Part shown: piece after piece, positions 40,124-47,721 of the stretch | Numbering within the stretch: position 1 is the stretch's first letter | How the letters are laid out: each line of letters begins with the position of its first letter | Program-made: the position numbers and the translations under genes | The notes under the pieces: model-generated | Seen by the model: the letters and a program-made list of their open reading frames with translations, nothing else | Told to the model about the DNA's origin: nothing | The model's database searches: none | Assembly: GCF_034387475.1 (NCBI RefSeq) | Contig: NZ_JAXCIL010000003.1 | Location: 62,001 to 126,000, forward strand | Reading direction: 5' to 3' | Source of the DNA: Pseudomonas sp. Teo4 | Lineage (GTDB): Bacteria; Pseudomonadota; Gammaproteobacteria; Pseudomonadales; Pseudomonadaceae | DNA: 64,000 bases

Positions 40124-41701
40124 ATGACGGCTATATCAGGCAAGAACTTCATCGCCGGTGCGCGTTGCGCCAACGGCACCACCCCCCATCGCAGTGTCGA
40201 TGCCAGCACCGGCGAGGCACTGCCCTGGACCTTCTGGCAAGCCAGCGCGGAGGAAGTGGACCAGGCGTGCGATGCCGCCGCTGCGGCGGCGGCTCGATTC
40301 CGCAGCACCAGCCCCGGGCAGCGAGCCGATTTCCTCGACGCCGTGGCCGCCGAGATCGATGCCCTGGGTGAGGATTTCGTGGCCATCGTCTGCCGCGAAA
40401 CCGCACTGCCGAGTGCCCGGATCCAGGGTGAGCAGAAGCGCACCACGGGCCAGTTGCGCCTGTTCGCCGAAGTGCTGCGCCGTGGTGATTTCCTCGGCGC
40501 GCGGATCGACAGCGCATTGCCGGAGCGCCTGCCGCTGCCGCGGCCGGATTTGCGCCAATACAAGATCGGCATTGGCCCGGTGGCGGTGTTTGGCGCGAGC
40601 AACTTCCCCCTGGCCTTTTCCACTGCGGGCGGTGATACCGCCTCGGCCTTCGCCGCCGGTTGCCCGGTGGTGTTCAAGGCCCATAGCGGGCATATGGCGA
40701 CCTCGGAACTGGTGGCTGGCGCCATCACCCGGGCGGTCGAGCGCTGCGGCCTGCCGGCGGGGGTGTTCAGCATGATCTACGGGAGCGGGGTCGGCGAGCA
40801 ATTGGTCAAGCACCCGCGGATCAAGGCCGTGGGCTTTACCGGCTCGCTCAAGGGCGGCCGTGCCCTGTGCGACATGGCCGCCGCGCGCAAGGAGCCGATC
40901 CCGGTGTTCGCCGAGATGTCCAGCATCAACCCGGTGATCGTCCTGCCCCGTGCCGCCGAGCGGCGTGGCGTGGTCATCGCCGGGCAACTGGCGGACTCGA
41001 TCGTGCTCGGCTGCGGCCAGTTCTGTACCAATCCGGGGCTGGTGCTCGGCCTGCGCTCGCCGGCCTTCAGCGCCTTCGGCGAGGTGCTCGGCAGCGCCCT
41101 GCAAGGCAAGCCGGCGCAGACCATGCTCAATGCCGGCACCCTACGCAGCTACCAGTGCGGTTCGCAGCATCTGCAGGACACTGACGGAATTCGCCTGCTG
41201 GCGGAGGGCGCGGCCGACGGGCAGGCGCCGGCCCGCCTGTTCGGCGCCGATCAGCGCCTGCTGCTTGAAGGCGATGAAGTGCTTCAGGAAGAGGTGTTCG
41301 GCCCGGCATCGGTGCTGATTGCCCTCGATGACAAGGCCGCACTGCTGCGTGGCCTGGAGGCCATGCAAGGTCAGCTGACGGTGACCCTGATCGGCGATGA
41401 CGAAGACCTGGAGGCCTTCGCCGAACTGATCCCGCTGCTGGAGGACAAGGCCGGGCGCCTGCTGGTCAACGGCTACCCGACCGGGGTCGAGGTGGCCGAC
41501 GGCATGGTTCACGGCGGGCCTTACCCGGCCACTTCGGATGCGCGCGGCACTTCGGTCGGCAGCCTGGCGATCGAGCGCTGGCTGCGCCCGGTGTGCTACC
41601 AGAACTTCCCGGACAGCGCGCTGCCCGATGCTCTCAAGCGCGACAACCCGCTGGGCATCACGCGCCTGGTCAATGGCCGGGCGAGCACGGCGGCGGCCTG
41701 A
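40124..41701 (+). CDS. Ketoglutarate-semialdehyde (2,5-dioxovalerate) dehydrogenase
   Basis: A 525-residue ALDH of the KGSADH type. It contains GPVAVFGASNFPLAFSTAGGDTASA, PVVFKAHSGH (Lys of the NADP site), AEMSSINPVIVLP and GCGQFCTNPGLV with Cys301. KGSADH oxidises 2,5-dioxopentanoate to 2-oxoglutarate in the hydroxyproline, arabinose/xylose and glucarate routes. ATG 40124 has GGAGAA upstream. With the Ldh2-family gene and the enolase-superfamily remnant, it points to hydroxyproline-like or sugar-acid catabolism. Confidence 0.88.
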   Translation: MTAISGKNFIAGARCANGTTPHRSVDASTGEALPWTFWQASAEEVDQACDAAAAAAARFRSTSPGQRADFLDAVAAEIDALGEDFVAIVCRETALPSARIQGEQKRTTGQLRLFAEVLRRGDFLGARIDSALPERLPLPRPDLRQYKIGIGPVAVFGASNFPLAFSTAGGDTASAFAAGCPVVFKAHSGHMATSELVAGAITRAVERCGLPAGVFSMIYGSGVGEQLVKHPRIKAVGFTGSLKGGRALCDMAAARKEPIPVFAEMSSINPVIVLPRAAERRGVVIAGQLADSIVLGCGQFCTNPGLVLGLRSPAFSAFGEVLGSALQGKPAQTMLNAGTLRSYQCGSQHLQDTDGIRLLAEGAADGQAPARLFGADQRLLLEGDEVLQEEVFGPASVLIALDDKAALLRGLEAMQGQLTVTLIGDDEDLEAFAELIPLLEDKAGRLLVNGYPTGVEVADGMVHGGPYPATSDARGTSVGSLAIERWLRPVCYQNFPDSALPDALKRDNPLGITRLVNGRASTAAA

Positions 41702-41769
41702 CATATCCTGTACCTGCTCCGGGCTACCGGGGCAGGCGCGGATCGGGCTATGGTGCGGGCTGAAAAATT

Positions 41770-41782
41770 TCGTATAAAATAT
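41770..41782. promoter_or_regulatory. Putative GntR operator, copy 2
   Basis: TCGTATAAAATAT, 28 bases before the gntR remnant start. It differs by one base from the site at 34235. Confidence 0.55.
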
Positions 41783-41810
41783 TCGAAGTCCGCCCTGGAG
41801 AAAAACCACC

Positions 41811-42036
41811 GTGTCTCTTTTCTTGAAAAACGTCCCCAACCTGGGCATTGCCCCTTCCAGCTCGGAGATCATCCTGAAGCACCTGCGGGACGCGATTATC
41901 AAGGGCGAGTTGCCGGAAGACGAACCGATCCGCCAAGACGAACTGGCCAAGTCGTTCAACGTCAGCAAGATCCCGGTGCGCGAGGCGCTCAAGCGCCTGG
42001 AGTCGGAAGGGCTGGTGGAATTCCACCGCAACCGCG
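41811..42036 (+). pseudogene. GntR-family regulator, only the DNA-binding domain left
   Basis: Residues 1-75 form a GntR winged HTH (SEIILKHLRDAIIKGELPEDEPIRQDELAKSF, here split as SEIILKHLRDAIIKGE and IRQDELAKSFNVSKIPVREA, with KRLESEGLVEF). The effector (FCD) domain is missing: at about 42020-42040 the sequence joins out of frame to an enolase-superfamily gene. The residual domain could still bind DNA but no dimerisation part remains. Confidence 0.85.
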
Positions 42037-42579
42037 ACGGTGATCGTCGCCGACTCCAACGGCGGCTGGTCGCTGGCCAGCGCCAAGCTGGCGATCCAGG
42101 GCATGGCCGGCTTGCCGGTGTATGTCGAGCAGCCGTGCCGCAGCACCATTGACTGCATCCTCGCTGCCCGCGGCTCGAGCCTGCCGCTGGTGCTGGACGA
42201 ATCCATCGTCAGCGCCGACGAAGTGTTCCGCGCCAAGTACGAGGCCAACGCGGTGTCGGTGAACATCAAGTTCGGCAAGCTCGGCGGCCTGACCAACCTG
42301 GTGCGCGCCCGCGACCTGCTGCAGGATCTGAACATGGCGGTGTCGGTGGAGGACATGTGGGGCGGCGACATCATCACCGCTGCCACCAGCCACGTAGCAG
42401 CCACCACCCGCCCTGAAAGCCTGCTGATGACACCGTTCTTCAACGACTGGACCGACGGCCACCTGGCCCACTACCAGCCGCGTTCGCAGGGCGGCTTCGG
42501 CAGCGCGCCGACGGGGCCGGGGCTGGGCATCGAAGTGGATGTCGGCCGGCTGGGGGCGCCGCTGTTCAGCGTCGAATAA
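42037..42579 (+). pseudogene. Enolase-superfamily (mandelate racemase-like) enzyme, C-terminal part
   Basis: About 180 residues: VIVADSNGGWSLASAKLA (metal Asp/Asn), LPVYVEQPC (Glu), LPLVLDESIV, VNIKFGKLGGLTNLVRA and VEDMWGGDIITAATSHVAA (the typical VEDxWGGDI). These resemble hydroxyproline-betaine epimerase/cis-3-hydroxyproline dehydratase members. The N-terminal capping domain and the first catalytic strands are gone through the deletion that fused it to the gntR remnant. A GTG at 42040 gives an open frame, but catalysis is unlikely. Confidence 0.75.
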
Positions 42580-42591
42580 ACGGTTCTTGTT

Positions 42592-42629
42592 GGGGACGAT
42601 AGAGAATTCGGAAAAAATCGTACGCTAAG
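42592..42629 (+). repeat. 38-bp terminal inverted repeat, left end of Tn501/Tn21-type transposon
   Basis: Begins GGGG and contains GAATTCGGAAAAAATCG and ends TACGCTAAG. It matches the right end at 32 of 38 bases. It begins 12 bases after the end of the enolase-superfamily remnant. Confidence 0.9.
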
Positions 42630-42725
42630 CTTCGCGAGTTCTTGTAACCAATTCATTGTTTTTTCAATGGATGAAAGAAAATGGCGAAAGCTATTTGACA
42701 AACAAATCGGGATCTTATAACTTAC

Positions 42726-42743
42726 CTACCAAGTAGTCGGTAG
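42726..42743. promoter_or_regulatory. Putative TetR operator, copy 1
   Basis: CTACC-AAGTAGTC-GGTAG, an imperfect palindrome 14 bases before the cupin start. It matches the site at 44046 in 15 of 18 bases. A TTGACA hexamer lies upstream. Confidence 0.6.
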
Positions 42744-42756
42744 ATGAAATAAAGCC

Positions 42757-43437
42757 ATGAAACTCAATTCAGATCTTTCGCAGCGTGTTGTCGTCGAGCC
42801 TTCAAGCTTACAGTGGGTCGATTCGCCAGCGACCGGGATTCAACGCCAGTTACTGGAGCGTGATGGCGACGAAGTGGCGCGTGCCACCTCGATCGTGCGA
42901 TACGCGCCGGGCTCCGCTTTTGAAAATCATAAGCACGACTTGGGCGAGGAGATTCTGGTCCTGGACGGCGAATTCAGCGACGAATCCGGGACCTTCGGGC
43001 CTGGGACTTACATCAAGAATCCACCAGGTTCTTCGCATGCACCGAGCTCCGCGACGGGTTGCACGTTGTTCGTCAAGCTGCGCCATCTTGATCTAGCCGA
43101 CAGCCAACGCACCGTGGTCGACACCCGTAACGGCCCCTGGTTTCCAGGCCTCGTGCCGGGTCTGTCGGTGATGCCACTTTCTGAGTTCGACACACAACAT
43201 ACGGCTTTGGTGCGCTGGGCCCCGGGGACACGATTCAATTCGCATCGTCACTACGGCGGTGAAGAAATCTATGTGTTGGAAGGCGTCTTTGAGGATGAGT
43301 TCGGAAGCTACCCTACCGGCACATGGATGCGCAGTCCGCATTTGAGTGCTCACCGTCCCTTCAGCAATACAGGCTGCACCATCCTGGTCAAGACAGGCCA
43401 CCTGCCAGTCGCCGAATCAAATGAGGCGCTTGCATGA
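42757..43437 (+). CDS. Double-cupin protein (ChrR-like cupin)
   Basis: A 226-residue protein made of two similar cupin halves. In the first, GSAFENHKHDLGEEILVLDGEF (His-x-His … Glu) and in the second GTRFNSHRHYGGEEIYVLEGVF carry the metal ligands, each followed by SHAP/SAHRP. It is like the cupin parts of anti-sigma ChrR proteins and of small metal-binding enzymes. It lies first in the transposon cargo operon and overlaps the TetR gene by four bases. A role in sensing or breaking down an oxidised or electrophilic compound is plausible. Confidence 0.8.
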   Translation: MKLNSDLSQRVVVEPSSLQWVDSPATGIQRQLLERDGDEVARATSIVRYAPGSAFENHKHDLGEEILVLDGEFSDESGTFGPGTYIKNPPGSSHAPSSATGCTLFVKLRHLDLADSQRTVVDTRNGPWFPGLVPGLSVMPLSEFDTQHTALVRWAPGTRFNSHRHYGGEEIYVLEGVFEDEFGSYPTGTWMRSPHLSAHRPFSNTGCTILVKTGHLPVAESNEALA

Positions 43438-44018
43438 AGCATTTCTCCGAAATCTCGCCGACCGCCGAGCGGGTGGTCGATGCCGCTGAAGGGTTGGTAC
43501 AGCAGCACGGCTACAACGGCTTCTCATACGACGACGTGGCCCAGTTGGTAGGCATCAAAAAACCAAGTATCCACCACCACTTTCCCAAGAAGGGTGAACT
43601 CGTGGCCGTGGTCGCACAGCGCTACACGCACCGGTTTCGTGAGGAGTTGCTGAGCATCGAAGGGCAGCATGCGAAAGCGCCTGACAGGCTAACTGCGTAT
43701 GCGGCACTTTTCGAACGCACCTTCGCCAAGGACCGGCGCCTTTGTGTCTGCGGCATGTTGGGTGCCGAGTCGGACTCGCTGCCGGACGCCGTTGTGAGCG
43801 AGGTCGAGCGATTCTTTAAAGTCAATCTCGACTGGTTGACTCTTGTCGTTGCCGATGGTCAGCGTGCCGCGCTGATCACCTCGAATTCCACCCCAGAGGC
43901 TCTCGCAGAGGCATTCTTGTGCGCGTTGGAAGGCTCGATGATGGTGGGCCGTGGCATGCGGTCGTCACGCGGACCGGCCGAAGTTGGAAACACTTTTCTT
44001 TCCACCGTGTTGACCTGA
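43434..44018 (+). CDS. TetR-family regulator
   Basis: A 194-residue TetR protein. The N-terminal HTH is AERVVDAAEGLVQQHGYNGFSYDDVAQLVGIKKPSIHHHF (given here as AERVVDAAEGLVQQHGY and DDVAQLVGIKKPSIHHHFP). Its C-terminal ligand domain contains two nearby Cys (LCVCGMLGAES), a possible redox or electrophile sensor. Two similar palindromes at 42726 and 44046 flank its gene and are its likely targets, so it would repress both cargo promoters. Confidence 0.9.
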   Translation: MKHFSEISPTAERVVDAAEGLVQQHGYNGFSYDDVAQLVGIKKPSIHHHFPKKGELVAVVAQRYTHRFREELLSIEGQHAKAPDRLTAYAALFERTFAKDRRLCVCGMLGAESDSLPDAVVSEVERFFKVNLDWLTLVVADGQRAALITSNSTPEALAEAFLCALEGSMMVGRGMRSSRGPAEVGNTFLSTVLT

Positions 44019-44045
44019 GGTCGGCACTTTTTTTGCAACACAACC

Positions 44046-44063
44046 CTACCATTTAGTTGGTAG
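44046..44063. promoter_or_regulatory. Putative TetR operator, copy 2
   Basis: CTACC-ATTTAGTT-GGTAG, 15 bases before the SDR gene. Confidence 0.6.
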
Positions 44064-44077
44064 TTAAGGAGATTATT

Positions 44078-44854
44078 ATGAGTACTGAATTTAATGGCAA
44101 GAAGTTGTTGGTCATCGGCGGCACTAGCGGGATGGGACTGCAAACTGCCCGCATGGTTCTTGAGCAAGGCGGAAGCGTCGTCATCGTCGGTCACCGTGAA
44201 GACAAGGCCGAAGAGGCCCGCAAGGCGCTGTCGTCGTTGGGCACCGTGACCGCCCTGACTGCCGATCTCTCGCGAGCCGAAGATGTGAAGCGACTCCTGC
44301 ATACCATCGATGAACACCACAAGGACATCAATCTTCTGGTCAACGCGGCTGGGGTGTTCTTCCCGAAGGCGTTTCTTGAGCACACGGAAAGTGATTACGA
44401 ACAATATTTGACGTTGAATAAAGCGTTCTTCTTCATCACACAAAAAGTCGTGGCCAATCTCGTGGCCAGCGAGCGTCCCGGCGCCATTGTGAACATCGGC
44501 TCGATGTGGGGCAAGCAGGCGATTGCGGCTACGCCGTCGTCCGCGTATTCGATGGCAAAAGCAGGTTTGCATTCGCTGACCCAGCACCTTGCGATGGAGC
44601 TGGCATCCAAACAAATCAGGGTCAATGCCGTTTCTCCGGCGGTTGTCGAAACGCCGATTTACGAGGGATTCATACCCAAGGCCGAGGTTCATGGCGCCTT
44701 ACAGGGATTCAACAGCTTCCACCCAATCGGCAGGGTTGGGACGCCACAAGACGTCGCCGAGGTCATCCTCTTCCTGTTGTCGGACAAGGCAGCATGGGTG
44801 ACGGGCGCAATCTGGGACGTTGACGGCGGCGTGATGGCCGGGCGTAACACATAA
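44078..44854 (+). CDS. Short-chain dehydrogenase/reductase
   Basis: A 258-residue classical [15 protein letters not shown] is the Rossmann Gly motif, VNAAG the NNAG-type strand, IGSMWG the catalytic Ser region and YSMAKAGL the Tyr-x3-Lys pair; it ends in [16 protein letters not shown] 44078 has AAGGAG. It probably reduces a carbonyl or quinone-like compound using NAD(P)H. It is followed by the OsmC gene in one operon. Confidence 0.92.
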   Translation: MSTEFNGKKLLVIGGTSGMGLQTARMVLEQGGSVVIVGHREDKAEEARKALSSLGTVTALTADLSRAEDVKRLLHTIDEHHKDINLLVNAAGVFFPKAFLEHTESDYEQYLTLNKAFFFITQKVVANLVASERPGAIVNIGSMWGKQAIAATPSSAYSMAKAGLHSLTQHLAMELASKQIRVNAVSPAVVETPIYEGFIPKAEVHGALQGFNSFHPIGRVGTPQDVAEVILFLLSDKAAWVTGAIWDVDGGVMAGRNT

Positions 44855-44868
44855 TGGGGGAACGAGAA

Positions 44869-45435
44869 ATGAACACAAACATTAAAGGAACTCCCGGCAA
44901 CGGGATCAACGTCGGCGCATTGCGTGAGTTTGCAGATCAGGTCGCAGCAAAGCCCGCCGCAGGCATCGCGACGTTCGGCGTCGTGACAACCTGGGAGGGT
45001 GGCACCCGGACGCGTGCGCGAACCATGCCGCTCGTACTAGGTGACACGGCCTTGGCGCGCGGCTTTGTCATCGACGCGGACGAACCGGCAGAATTGCTCG
45101 GTACCGACACGGCCGCTAATCCACAAGAATTGATCCTGGCTGCGTTGAACGCATGCATGACTGCAACCTACGCGGCAAATGCGGCGGCAATGAACATCGA
45201 GTTGCAATCGCTGACTATCCGCACGAAGGGAAGCCTCGATCTGAGAGGTTTTCTTGGAATCGATCCTGGGATCAATCCAGGGTACGACCAGGTCGAGTAT
45301 GAGGTCGAAATGGAGTCGTCGGCGGATTCGGCGGCGCTGAAAGCATTGCACGCGCAGGTGCAGCGAACATCGCCGAATTACCACAACTTCGCGAGAGCCA
45401 TTGATCTCAAGGCCAAGCTGACCATTCTCCAATGA
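44869..45435 (+). CDS. OsmC-family protein
   Basis: A 188-residue OsmC/YhfA-type protein. LILAALNACMTATYAANAAAMN carries one reactive Cys and the following helix; the end (VQRTSPNYHNFARAIDLKAKL) is like the family's C-terminal part. OsmC/Ohr proteins remove organic peroxides through Cys thiols; only one clear Cys is seen in the expected position, so the second redox Cys may be missing and peroxidase activity is uncertain. ATG 44869 with a GGGGGAAC-type site. Confidence 0.8.
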   Translation: MNTNIKGTPGNGINVGALREFADQVAAKPAAGIATFGVVTTWEGGTRTRARTMPLVLGDTALARGFVIDADEPAELLGTDTAANPQELILAALNACMTATYAANAAAMNIELQSLTIRTKGSLDLRGFLGIDPGINPGYDQVEYEVEMESSADSAALKALHAQVQRTSPNYHNFARAIDLKAKLTILQ

Positions 45436-45487
45436 TCGAGTCAGTGTTTCCCGTGGTTGGCTGACGGGAGGCCAAACCAGATGCGCT

Positions 45488-45514
45488 ATGACGGAAGGTT
45501 CAACCTTCCGTCAT
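45488..45514. other. Perfect 27-bp palindrome after OsmC gene
   Basis: 13-bp arms (starting ATGACGGAAGGTT) with one central C, 52 bases after the OsmC stop. It has no T run; a strong hairpin that could end or stabilise the cargo transcript. Confidence 0.6.
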
Positions 45515-45535
45515 CACGTTCTCTGGAATACGCAG

Positions 45536-45729
45536 TGTCAATTTGAGGTATACCCTAACCGGATGTCAGGCATGCCCGTGCCGCGCCGTCAGAATAGAGT
45601 CCGCTTTCACATTCTTTGACACATGCTTGCCAAGGTCTTAGATTTCAGCCTGATAAATTCAAGGCTTCGGGTGCAATGGAACCAAAAACCAACGTAAGCC
45701 CTGCCGCCCATCCAGCCCATGGAGGCATC
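45536..45729 (+). other. Likely res (resolution) site upstream of tnpR
   Basis: The stretch before tnpR in this transposon family is where the resolvase binds. I see TGTCAGG (about 45563) and CGTCAGAATA (about 45587), which resemble resolvase subsites. Exact limits are not set. Confidence 0.45.
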
Positions 45730-46290
45730 TTGCAGGGACAACGCATCGGTTACGTCCGGGTCAGCAGCTTCGACCAGAACCCGGAACGCCAGCTGGAGCA
45801 GACCGAGGTGAGCAAGGTGTTCACCGACAAGGCCTCGGGCAAGGACACCCAGCGCCCCCAGCTCGAAGCGCTGCTGAGCTTCGTCCGCGAAGGGGACACC
45901 GTGGTAGTGCACAGCATGGATCGCCTGGCCCGCAACCTCGATGACCTGCGCCGCCTGGTGCAGAAGCTGACCCAGCGTGGCGTGCGGATCGAGTTCTTGA
46001 AGGAGGGGCTGGTCTTCACCGGCGAGGACTCGCCGATGGCCAACCTGATGCTGTCGGTGATGGGGGCCTTCGCCGAGTTCGAGCGCGCCCTGATCCGCGA
46101 GCGGCAGCGCGAGGGCATCGCCCTGGCCAAGCAGCGCGGCGCGTACCGTGGCCGCAAGAAAGCTCTCTCCGACGAGCAAGCCATCACGTTGCGGAAGCGG
46201 GCCGCTGCCGGCGAGCCGAAGGCGCAGCTCGCCCGCGAGTTCGGCATCAGCCGTGAAACCCTCTACCAGTACCTCCGCACGGACGACTGA
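45730..46290 (+). CDS. tnpR: Serine resolvase TnpR
   Basis: A resolvase of 186 residues from a TTG at 45730 with GGAGG upstream; that equals the Tn501 TnpR length. It has YVRVSSFDQNPERQL with the catalytic Ser, the RLARNLDDLRRLV helix, and a C-terminal HTH (EPKAQLAREFGISRETLYQYL). It resolves cointegrates of the transposon. It looks intact. Confidence 0.9.
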   Translation: MQGQRIGYVRVSSFDQNPERQLEQTEVSKVFTDKASGKDTQRPQLEALLSFVREGDTVVVHSMDRLARNLDDLRRLVQKLTQRGVRIEFLKEGLVFTGEDSPMANLMLSVMGAFAEFERALIRERQREGIALAKQRGAYRGRKKALSDEQAITLRKRAAAGEPKAQLAREFGISRETLYQYLRTDD

Positions 46291-46293
46291 TTT

Positions 46294-47210
46294 ATGCCGC
46301 GTCGCTCGATCCTCTCGGCCACCGAGCGCGACACCTTGCTTGCGCTACCGGAAAGCCAGGATGACCTGATCCGCTACTACACCTTCAACGACTCCGACCT
46401 GTCGCTGATCCGCCAGCGACGCGCGACGCCAACCGCCTTGGCTTCGCGGTGCAGCTCAGCCTGCTGCGCTACCCCGGCTATGCGTTGGGCACCGACAGCG
46501 AGCCGCCCGAGCCGGTCATCTTATGGGTGGCCAAGCAAGTTCAGGCCGACCCGGCGAGTTGGCCGAAGTACGGCGAGCGAGACGTGACTCGCCGCGAGCA
46601 CGCCCAGGAACTGCGCACCTACCCGACGCTGCGCCCGCTGATCGGCGGCACCCTGAACATTAAGCACGTCCGCGCCCACTGGGATGACATCCTGCGCTAG
46701 GCCAGCTCGATCAAGCAGGGCACCGTCACCGCCTCGCTGATGCTGCGCAAGCTCGGCAGCTATCCACGCCAGAACGGCCTGGCCGTGGCCCTGCGCGAGC
46801 TGGGCCGGATCGAGCGCACGCTGTTCATCCTCGACTGGTTGCAGAGCGTCGAACTGCGCCGCCGCGTGCATGCCGGTCTGAACAAGGGTGAAGCACGCAA
46901 CTCCCTGGCCAGGGCGGTGTTCTTCAACCGCCTTGGGGAAATCAGGGATCGGAGTTTCGAGCAACAGCGCTACCGGGCCAGCGGTCTCAACCTGGTGACG
47001 GCCGCCATCGTGCTGTGGAACACGGTGTACCTGGAGCGCGCCACCCAGGGGTTGGTCGAGGCCGGCAAACCGGTGGACGGCGAGCTGCTGCAATACCTGT
47101 CGCCGCTGGGCTGGGAACACATCAACCTGACCGGCAATTACGTCTGGCGGCAGAGCCGCAGGCTGGAGGACGGGAAGTTTCGGCCGCTAAGGCTGCCCGG
47201 AAAACCCTAG
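46294..47210 (+). pseudogene. tnpA: Decayed Tn3-family transposase tnpA
   Basis: The N-terminal part ([20 protein letters not shown] …) runs in one frame to about 46420, where a one-base loss moves the frame; [19 protein letters not shown] follows. After [10 protein letters not shown] roughly 600 codons are missing, and the C-terminal part (PTLRPLIGG … LGLRHWDDIL-like) continues. A TAG at 46698-46700 replaces a Leu codon, and the last segment ([20 protein letters not shown] … TGNYVWRQS) ends at 47210. TnpA is normally about 990 residues, so this one is not functional. Confidence 0.9.
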
Positions 47211-47243
47211 CGTACGATTTTTTCCGTTTTCTCTATTCGCCCC
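47206..47243 (-). repeat. 38-bp terminal inverted repeat, right end of the transposon
   Basis: On the minus strand begins GGGG and contains CGGAAAAAATCGTACGCTA (19 bases identical to the left end). Confidence 0.9.
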
Positions 47244-47444
47244 ATATCGATCAGTAAGACCGCTGCAAAGTCACCTCAGCTGGTCGAAATCTCCACTGGG
47301 TGTAAGGTACTCCTAGGTGCTACTTCCTCTGTCAGCGTAACGGAGATCCGGGACCTGAAATGGCAGGAGGTCGAGAGCCTGAAATTTTCGGATGGGAGCG
47401 TCGCGACGATCGTCGCGACCGATCCAAAAGCTGCGGCTGACTAA
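47244..47444 (+). pseudogene. Gene fragment cut by the transposon
   Basis: An open frame begins at the first base after the transposon and ends at the TAA at 47442-47444. About 66 residues (SPQLVEISTGCKVLLGATS, EVESLKFSDGSVATIVATD) with no start codon of its own. The 5' part is not seen on the left side of the transposon, so it was probably deleted. Confidence 0.6.
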
Positions 47445-47446
47445 CT

Positions 47447-47680
47447 ATGCACCCCGCAGCGCAGCAGGCCAAATTAGCGGCCGCACTAAAGCTCATTACA
47501 GATGAAGCAGATCCGATCCAGGTGCGTGTCAAAATGGCCTACGTCTGGGGCTATATTGACGCCTTGGCTGATGCTGGACTTTTGAGCCAGGCGGAGGCTG
47601 ACCGCCTGCAAAAGGCCGCAGAGCAACGCCGCGATAAACGCCTCGCTGACTTGGGCGCAGATCCCTTGCTCACCAGCTGA
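47447..47680 (+). CDS. Hypothetical protein (77 aa)
   Basis: I do not recognise this protein. It starts two bases after the stop of the fragment above and has no good ribosome site, so it was once coupled to that gene. It is helical (KLAAALKLITDEADPIQVR, YVWGYIDALADAGLL) with a basic C terminus. Confidence 0.5.
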   Translation: MHPAAQQAKLAAALKLITDEADPIQVRVKMAYVWGYIDALADAGLLSQAEADRLQKAAEQRRDKRLADLGADPLLTS

Positions 47681-47686
47681 AAGGAA

Positions 47687-47714
47687 CCCGCCCCCGGATG
47701 TCTCGGGGGGCGGG
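47687..47714. terminator. Strong GC hairpin between convergent genes
   Basis: CCCGCCCCCG pairs with CGGGGGGCGGG. No long T run on either side; may work as a bidirectional stop. Confidence 0.5.
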
Positions 47715-47721
47715 TGGACAG

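Larger units (their letters stand above)
42592..47243. mobile_element. Tn501/Tn21-type transposon with cupin-TetR-SDR-OsmC cargo
   Basis: 4652 bp between two inverted 38-bp repeats. Order: cargo, res, tnpR, tnpA, as in Tn501/Tn21. The cargo is four genes and not mercury or antibiotic resistance. tnpA is broken (frameshift, large internal deletion, nonsense codon), so it could move only with help from another transposase. Flanks differ (TTGTT left, ATATC right), so there is no 5-bp target duplication; an adjacent deletion is likely. A gene fragment abuts the right end. Confidence 0.85.

Noticed and set aside
42587..47248. Five-base target duplication of the Tn501-type transposon
   Set aside because: The flanks are TTGTT and ATATC and do not match.
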